Positions 59,013-64,000 of a stretch of 64,000 nucleotides of DNA are shown here, in pieces (position 1 is the first letter of the stretch; every line of letters starts with the position of its first letter). Source of the DNA: Streptomyces sp. NBRC 110028 (lineage in GTDB: Bacteria; Actinomycetota; Actinomycetes; Streptomycetales; Streptomycetaceae); contig NZ_BBUZ01000029.1 in NCBI RefSeq assembly GCF_001417735.1, positions 186,001 to 250,000 of the forward strand, given 5' to 3'. The translations under genes were made by a program, and so were the position numbers. The notes beneath the pieces were generated by a model, which worked only from the letters and a program-made list of their open reading frames with translations, was not told the origin of the DNA and searched no databases.

Positions 59013-59704
59013 GCAGGACGGAGATCGTCGAGAGCGCCGATGCGGCGGTCGCCGGGATCGAGGACGGGTCCACCGTCCTCGTCGGCGGCTTCGGCCTGGC
59101 GGGGATGCCGTTCGATCTGATCGACGCGCTCATCCGGCAGGGTGCGAAGGACCTCACGATCGTGTCCAACAACGCCGGCAACGGCGATGTGGGGCTGGCC
59201 GCGCTGCTGGCCGCCGGCCGGGTGCGCAAGGTGCTCTGTTCCTTTCCGCGCCAGGCCGACTCCTGGGTCTTCGACGGCCTCTATCGCGAGGGGAAGATCG
59301 AGCTCGAGGTGGTGCCGCAGGGCAACCTCGCCGAGCGGATGCGCGCGGCCGGCGCCGGCATCGGTGCGTTCTACTGCCCGACCGCGGTCGGCACGTCGCT
59401 GGCCGAGGGCAAGGAGGAGCGCGAGATCGACGGTCGCACGTACCTGCTGGAGTACCCGATCAAGGGAGACTACGCACTGATCAGCGCCCACGTCGCGGAT
59501 GCGATGGGCAACCTCGTCTATCGGAAGACCGCCCGCAACTTCGGGCCGGTCATGGCCATGGCCGCGACGAAGACCATCGTTCAGGTCGGCGAGGTCGTCG
59601 AGCCCGGGGTGCTCGACCCCGAGGCCATCGTCACCCCGTCCATCTACGTCGACCGAGTTGTCCAGGTGGACGCCCGTCACTACACCGTACAGGGGGCACG
59701 ATGA
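59009..59704 (+). CDS. pcaI: 3-oxoadipate CoA-transferase subunit A
   Basis: Alpha subunit of a family I CoA-transferase that moves CoA from succinyl-CoA to 3-oxoadipate (231 residues). Motifs: GGFGLAGMPFDLIDALIRQG, VSNNAGNGDVGLAALLAAGRVRKVLCSFPRQ and EVVPQGNLAERMRAAGAGIGAFYCPTAVGT. GTG 59009 overlaps the thiolase stop. Subunit B starts four bases before its stop. Confidence 0.93.
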   Translation: MSRTEIVESADAAVAGIEDGSTVLVGGFGLAGMPFDLIDALIRQGAKDLTIVSNNAGNGDVGLAALLAAGRVRKVLCSFPRQADSWVFDGLYREGKIELEVVPQGNLAERMRAAGAGIGAFYCPTAVGTSLAEGKEEREIDGRTYLLEYPIKGDYALISAHVADAMGNLVYRKTARNFGPVMAMAATKTIVQVGEVVEPGVLDPEAIVTPSIYVDRVVQVDARHYTVQGAR

Positions 59705-60384
59705 CCACCATGCCAAGTGGCCAGGCATACGCCGAGGCGCCGAGGAGCGCCGACCGTCGGCTCTCGATGGACGAGCTGGCCGCCGTCATCGCACGCGATA
59801 TTCCCGCCGGTTCCTTCGTCAACCTCGGTATCGGGCAGCCCACCAGGATCGCCGACCACCTGCCGGCCGGCTCCGGGGTGGTGCTGCACACCGAGAACGG
59901 CATGCTCAACATGGGGCCGAAGGCCGAGGGCGACGCGGTCGACCCGGACCTGACCAACGCCGGCAAGGTTCCGGTGACCGAGCTGCCGGGGGCGGCGTAC
60001 TTCCATCACGCCGACTCCTTCGCGATGATGCGCGGCGGGCACCTCGACGTCTGCGTCCTCGGGGCGTACCAGGCCGCCTTCAACGGCGACCTCGCCAACT
60101 GGCACACAGGTGAGCCCGACGACATCCCTGCCGTCGGCGGCGCCATGGACCTCGCCATCGGTGCCAAGGACGTCTATGTGATGATGACGCTCTTCACCCG
60201 CTCCGGTGAGCCGAAGCTCGTGCCGCAGTGCGCCTACCCGCTCACCGGTGTCGGTTGCGTCAGCCGCGTCTACACGGACTGCGGTGTCTTCGACGTCGGC
60301 CCCGACGGCGTACGGATCCGGGAGACGTACGGCGTCGGCGCCGATGAGCTGGTGCAGCGACTCGGCATCACGCTGTTTCTGTGA
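59701..60384 (+). CDS. pcaJ: 3-oxoadipate CoA-transferase subunit B
   Basis: Beta subunit (227 residues) with the catalytic glutamate Glu65 in VVLHTENGMLNMGP, and the conserved INLGIGQPT and GGHLDVCVLGAYQ segments. ATG 59701 overlaps the stop of subunit A (ATGA). The pair with PcaF completes conversion of 3-oxoadipate to central metabolites. A short extension of about 20 residues precedes the usual domain. Confidence 0.93.
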   Translation: MTTMPSGQAYAEAPRSADRRLSMDELAAVIARDIPAGSFVNLGIGQPTRIADHLPAGSGVVLHTENGMLNMGPKAEGDAVDPDLTNAGKVPVTELPGAAYFHHADSFAMMRGGHLDVCVLGAYQAAFNGDLANWHTGEPDDIPAVGGAMDLAIGAKDVYVMMTLFTRSGEPKLVPQCAYPLTGVGCVSRVYTDCGVFDVGPDGVRIRETYGVGADELVQRLGITLFL

Positions 60385-60431
60385 TGACACGAGGCCGCTG
60401 CTCCCTGGGCAACGTGCACGGCACGGGCCGT

Positions 60432-60812
60432 TCAGCTGCCCTGGCTCTCCGAGCTGAGCACCCGCAGCTCCCTGATCAGGCCGTTCGCGTCGACGGTCAC
60501 GTTCTCGATACCGCTATGGGAGTCGAGCCGACCGTCGGCGGTGCGCCACGCCGCTATGAAGTGGACTTCGAGCGTTTCCTCGTCGAGCACCGTGGTGGTC
60601 CATACGTGCTTGCTGTCGGCCATGTCGGAGTAGAAGCGTCGGTAGAACTCCGTGATGTCGGCCAGGCCGGTCACCGGTGGCAGCGCGCCGAACTGCACGG
60701 TGGCCTCCGGCGCGAACACCGCCCCGAGCTCCTCCAGCGCTTCCGGCTCGTGTACCGCACGGTCGACGAGTGTGATGTAGCGATCGACTACCGTCCCGGT
60801 CGTCCGGGTCAT
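60432..60812 (-). CDS. SnoaL-like NTF2-fold protein
   Basis: A 126-residue polyketide-cyclase-like protein (ITLVDRAVHEPEALEELGAVFAPEATVQFG, ADITEFYRRFYSDMADSKHVWTTTVLDEETLEVHFIAAWRTADG). It is convergent with the CoA-transferase genes and lies 25 bases downstream of the second FAD monooxygenase gene in the same direction, so the two may be one transcript. Function unknown. Confidence 0.82.
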   Translation of the reverse strand: MTRTTGTVVDRYITLVDRAVHEPEALEELGAVFAPEATVQFGALPPVTGLADITEFYRRFYSDMADSKHVWTTTVLDEETLEVHFIAAWRTADGRLDSHSGIENVTVDANGLIRELRVLSSESQGS

Positions 60813-60837
60813 TGCGTTTCCTCGTTCTCGTGTGGTG

Positions 60838-62010
60838 TCAGCCCATCAGGGCCTTGCCGAGCTTGGCGCCGACCGGGGTGGAGACGGCGCGGATCAAGGT
60901 GCTGCGGGCGATGCGGCCGAAGCGGTTCGCGGGCATGAAGAAGTGCCGCATGCGCAGGGCTTCTTTTTGGTAGCGGGTGACGAGCGGGCGCAGTTGCTGT
61001 TCCCAGCTGCCCAGGGCGGTGGGCAGGTCGTCGTGTTCAGTGAGAAGTCGGGCCAGCAGTTCGGCGCCGGCGATACCCATGCCGGAGCCCTGGCCGGAGT
61101 GGAGGGTCATGCACCAGGCGGAGTCGCCGAGCAGCACCACTCGGCCCTGGCTCCAGCGGTTGAGGTGGATCTGGCTGACCTGGTCGAACAGGACGGACTC
61201 GGAGCGGTCCATCGCCTTCAGCATGGCGGGCACGATGTCCCCGCCGAAGCCGGCGAACGCCTGACGCAGGGCGTCGGAGGGCTTCTTGCGGATCTCTGCG
61301 GCGGGCCAGTCGGTGCGGTAGAGCAGGAAGGCAACCGGGGGGTGGTCGCGGTAGCTGTTGATCCAGGCGGAGCGGCCGGATGCGGTGGCCACCGCACCGT
61401 CACCCGCGCGCATGCCGGGCAGCGGGCCGTCCATGACACAGGCGGCCACGACGTGGTCGAAGTCCTTGCGGTAGAGGTCCTCGGGGCCGAAGACCAGGGA
61501 GCGGACGGTGGAGTGGATGCCGTCGGCGCCGATGAGGAGGTCCGCGCTCTCCCGCGACCCGTCGGTGAGAGTCACGGTCACCTCGTCACGGCTCTGCGTG
61601 ATGGCGGCGGGGCCGGTGCCGTAGCGGATCTCCACCAGGTCCTGGACCGCCTCGTGCAGGACGCGCTCCAGGTCGCTGCGCAGCAGCATCCGCAGTGGGG
61701 TGCCGTTGATCTGTTCGGGAAAGGGCAGGCCGGGGCGGAGGCGACCGCGGGAGTCCACTTCGAACGTGCGCCCCTCGGGATCGCGGCGGTCCGGGAGGGA
61801 GCCCAGGATGCCCAGGCGTTCTGAGGCGGTGTAGCCGGGGCCGTTGAAGCGGACGAAGTAGCCGCCGGTACGGCGGTGGGGCGCCCGCTCGATGATCAGG
61901 GGCTGCCAGCCGGCCCGGTGCAGGCTCAGAGCCGCGGCCAGACCGGAGATACCGGACCCGACGATGAGGGCGCGGCGGGCGTCCTGTGGGGGGAGCGACG
62001 AAGAGGTCAT
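60838..62010 (-). CDS. FAD-dependent monooxygenase, possibly an antibiotic- or phenol-modifying type
   Basis: A 390-residue class A flavoprotein: GSGISGLAAALSLHRAGWQPLIIE (FAD), GADGIHSTVRS (DG motif), LLGDSAWCMTLHSGQGSGMGIAGAELLARLL (GD motif). The GDSAWCMTLHSGQGSGMGIAGA form is usual in TetX-like or FAD monooxygenases of secondary metabolism and xenobiotic modification. Its divergent TetR gene and the palindrome between them suggest substrate-induced expression. Confidence 0.85.
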   Translation of the reverse strand: MTSSSLPPQDARRALIVGSGISGLAAALSLHRAGWQPLIIERAPHRRTGGYFVRFNGPGYTASERLGILGSLPDRRDPEGRTFEVDSRGRLRPGLPFPEQINGTPLRMLLRSDLERVLHEAVQDLVEIRYGTGPAAITQSRDEVTVTLTDGSRESADLLIGADGIHSTVRSLVFGPEDLYRKDFDHVVAACVMDGPLPGMRAGDGAVATASGRSAWINSYRDHPPVAFLLYRTDWPAAEIRKKPSDALRQAFAGFGGDIVPAMLKAMDRSESVLFDQVSQIHLNRWSQGRVVLLGDSAWCMTLHSGQGSGMGIAGAELLARLLTEHDDLPTALGSWEQQLRPLVTRYQKEALRMRHFFMPANRFGRIARSTLIRAVSTPVGAKLGKALMG

Positions 62011-62040
62011 GTCTCGACCCTACCTCTGATCGATACTGGA

Positions 62041-62063
62041 TGACCAGTTTTGAAATTTGGTCA
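62041..62063. promoter_or_regulatory. TetR-type operator TGACCA-N11-TGGTCA
   Basis: A 23-base imperfect palindrome with perfect 6-bp outer arms between the divergent FAD monooxygenase (start 62010) and TetR (start 62093) genes. Its position suits repression of both. Confidence 0.65.
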
Positions 62064-62092
62064 CGCGAAGCGTGTGGTGGGATGCTGTGCAC

Positions 62093-62824
62093 ATGACCCC
62101 GGATCGCCTGGCCGCTTCCCCGCAGACCGACAACGAACGCGCCGAGCGCATCCTGGCCGTCGCGCGCGAACTGCTGCTGGCGTGGGGCTACAAGCGGGTC
62201 ACCGTCGATGAGATCGCCCGCCGCGCCCGTATCGGCAAGGGCACCGTCTACCTGCACTGGAAGACGAAACAGACGCTGTTCACCGAACTGCTGCGGCGCG
62301 AACTCCGCAAGACGCTCGGCGCGGTCTCCGCCGGAATCGAGCAGGAGCCGTCCGCCGCCCTGCCCAGCAGGCTGGTCCGGCAGGTGTTCCTGCAGCAGAC
62401 CCGCGACCCCGTCACCCGGGCCGTCCATGCCGGTGACGGCGAAGTCCTCGGCGCGCTCGCCATCACCGCGAACGGCCTTCCCGTCATCCAGGAACTCGGC
62501 TTCTACGCTCTGCTCGCCAGCCTCGTCGACGTATGGCGCGCGCACGGGCTGGTGACCGTCGAAGCGTCGGCGGCGGACCAGATCTACACGATCGACGCGG
62601 TGCTGACCGGGTTCATCACTGGGGGCATCGTCGTCCCCCCGAGCGAGGACTTCCCTCCGGACCACCGGGCGGACCTGCTCGGCCACACGATCGAAGCGGC
62701 CCTCGAACCCTCCGCCAAACCGGACGAGTCCACCGTCCGCGCTGCCGCCCAGGACGTTCTCGCCGTCCTGGCGGCCACCCGGAGCGCGCTCGCCGAGAAC
62801 CGCTCGCGCTCGGCGTCCAGCTGA
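62093..62824 (+). CDS. TetR-family regulator divergent from the second FAD monooxygenase
   Basis: A 243-residue TetR protein with the HTH RILAVARELLLAWGYKRVTVDEIARRARIGKGTVYLHWKTKQTLFTELL. ATG 62093 is preferred over an in-frame GTG 36 bases upstream, because that would overlap the palindrome. It likely regulates the monooxygenase at 60838-62010. Confidence 0.88.
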   Translation: MTPDRLAASPQTDNERAERILAVARELLLAWGYKRVTVDEIARRARIGKGTVYLHWKTKQTLFTELLRRELRKTLGAVSAGIEQEPSAALPSRLVRQVFLQQTRDPVTRAVHAGDGEVLGALAITANGLPVIQELGFYALLASLVDVWRAHGLVTVEASAADQIYTIDAVLTGFITGGIVVPPSEDFPPDHRADLLGHTIEAALEPSAKPDESTVRAAAQDVLAVLAATRSALAENRSRSASS

Positions 62825-62950
62825 GGAAAGCGGTCCCGCCGGTCGGGCGGGCCAGAGGGCGAGCGCACGGGGGTGGCCGCTCATCTCCGTGCCCTGGGCA
62901 CCGCCGGGCCGGACACGCTGCGACGCCTGGCGTGTCCGGCCCGGCCCCTG

Positions 62951-64000
62951 TCACCCGCTCGGGTGGGAGAGCACGATGTCGTGGCTCTCCACGCCGGAGC
63001 CGTGCACGGTCAGGCCGGTGGCCTGCGGCGGGTAGCCGGCCGCCAGGACCGTGTACTCGCCGCCGTCCAGGTCGGTGAAGGCGTAGCCTCCGTCCTCGCC
63101 GGTGGTCGCGGTGGCCACCACGACGCCGGCCGTGTCGATGAGCGTGACCCGTGCGTCGTTCAGTGGCCGGCCCGCGGCTTGGACCACGCCCCGCACCCGC
63201 AGGCCGGAGGGCAGCTCGACCTCCCTCTCGGCGACGCCCTGCGCGGCGATCTCGATGGGCAGGGCGACCGGCCGGTACCCGGCGGCCGTCACCGCGAGCG
63301 TCAGCTGGCCGGGCACGAGCTCGGTGAAACTGAACGTGCCGTCCGTGTCGGTCAGTCCGGTCGCGAGCACGTCGCCGCGCACGTCGGCCGCGACCACCGT
63401 GGCGCCGACGACCGGCTCCTTGTGGTCGGCCGACCTGACCGTGCCGGCCAGGCCGCTGGTGCCGGAGAGCAGGATGTCGTAGGAGACCGGCTCGTGGTCG
63501 ACCACCACTGTGGAGGCCTGTGGCCGGCAGCCCTCGGCGGAGGCGATGAGCACGTAACTGCCCGCGTCCGGCGCGTCCACCGTGTACGAACCGTCCGGTT
63601 GGGCCACCACGCGGCCCCACTGCCGCCCGCTCAGCGAGATCAGGGTGACCGCCGCCTGCGGGACGGGTGCCGACTCGGCACCGCGGACGTGGCCGCTGAC
63701 CGGGATGCCGCCGGAGGACGGGACCGTGGCCGCGGCGCTCGCGGTCGCCGCCGGGACGGACTGAGCGCCCGTGGCCTGCACGGCCGGGCTCGGCACCTTC
63801 GTGTCGTTCTCGTCGTGCCCGTCCTTCCGGCCGCGCAGGCCCACCGCTGCGAGGGCGGCGCCGACGAGGGCGAGGATGGCGGTGACGAGGACGGCGGTGT
63901 GGACGCCGTTCATGAAGGCGGTGTGGCTGCCCTCCGTCACGGCGGCCCTGAGCCGCGCCGGCATCGCGTCGGAGACCGGGGCGACGCCCATGGCGACCGC
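62951..64000 (-). CDS. C-terminal part of a DHA2-type MFS exporter with three carboxypeptidase-regulatory-like repeats (truncated by the window)
   Basis: The reading frame enters from the right edge without a start in the window, since the codons upstream of ATG 63991 (Ala-Val-Ala) are still open. It starts with MFS-like sequence: GVAPVSDAMPARLRAAVTEGSHTAFMNGVHTAVLVTAILALVGAALAAVGLRG, ending in a last membrane helix, as in EmrB/QacA exporters. A linker of about 40 residues follows, then three Ig-like CarboxypepD_reg repeats (about 65-75 residues each) sharing G-x-V-x5-P-V/L-x-A-x-V-T/V and DGSY/DGTF/DGGY turns. The repeats would be in the cytoplasm if the exporter has 14 helices. Confidence 0.8.
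   Translation of the reverse strand, partial: AVAMGVAPVSDAMPARLRAAVTEGSHTAFMNGVHTAVLVTAILALVGAALAAVGLRGRKDGHDENDTKVPSPAVQATGAQSVPAATASAAATVPSSGGIPVSGHVRGAESAPVPQAAVTLISLSGRQWGRVVAQPDGSYTVDAPDAGSYVLIASAEGCRPQASTVVVDHEPVSYDILLSGTSGLAGTVRSADHKEPVVGATVVAADVRGDVLATGLTDTDGTFSFTELVPGQLTLAVTAAGYRPVALPIEIAAQGVAEREVELPSGLRVRGVVQAAGRPLNDARVTLIDTAGVVVATATTGEDGGYAFTDLDGGEYTVLAAGYPPQATGLTVHGSGVESHDIVLSHPSG

Overview
The window is high-GC actinobacterial DNA, almost certainly from a Streptomyces chromosome. GC-rich third codon positions, frequent GTG/TTG starts, many overlapping stop/start pairs and the order pafA – FKBP – FKBP – pafB – pafC – tatA – tatC – large helicase all fit that genus. It divides into a housekeeping left part (1–26.3 kb) and a right part (26.3–64 kb) that looks accessory.

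Left part. From 1 to 10.3 kb run the end of a membrane-protein gene, the Pup ligase gene pafA, two FKBP-type prolyl isomerases, the WYL regulators pafB/pafC, two small proteins, tatA/tatC and a Ski2-like helicase. Next come a siderophore-interacting flavoprotein behind a near-perfect DmdR/DtxR iron box, a 5'-3' exonuclease, and a glycine-betaine type ABC transporter whose permease is fused to two tandem substrate-binding domains. These are followed by a BtuF-like protein, a TDT transporter with a divergent LysR gene, a very large Tat-exported TolB/amidohydrolase protein and an S33-type hydrolase. A split transketolase pair is divergent from a soxR gene across a SoxR-type palindrome. A tRNA-Pro(GGG) gene ends this part.

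Boundary. Immediately after the tRNA are two directly repeated copies of one insertion sequence, each inactivated by different mutations, plus two fragments of related transposases. This is a plausible edge of a transferred region.

Right part. The genes look like one catabolic programme for plant-type aromatic glycosides. Sugar removal and uptake: GH1 beta-glucosidase, GH2 beta-glucuronidase, GH78 alpha-L-rhamnosidase, an MFS transporter and a (frameshifted) SDR. Side-chain and ring processing: a benzaldehyde-lyase-like ThDP enzyme, an SDR, a VOC protein, a salicylate-hydroxylase-like FAD enzyme, an aromatic aldehyde dehydrogenase, and a Rieske oxygenase with its reductase. Ring cleavage and funnelling: hydroxyquinol 1,2-dioxygenase, maleylacetate reductase, 3-oxoadipate CoA-transferase (two subunits) and 3-oxoadipyl-CoA thiolase, giving succinyl-CoA and acetyl-CoA. 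Regulators of the IclR, TetR (four intact) and LysR families sit between the blocks, several beside palindromes that overlap likely promoters. One motif (GAATGTGA-N8-TCACATTC) occurs on both sides of the TetR gene at 55.4 kb.

The right end holds a second FAD monooxygenase with a divergent TetR gene, and the C-terminus of an MFS exporter carrying three carboxypeptidase-regulatory-like repeats that runs off the window. No CRISPR array, rRNA or prophage was seen.
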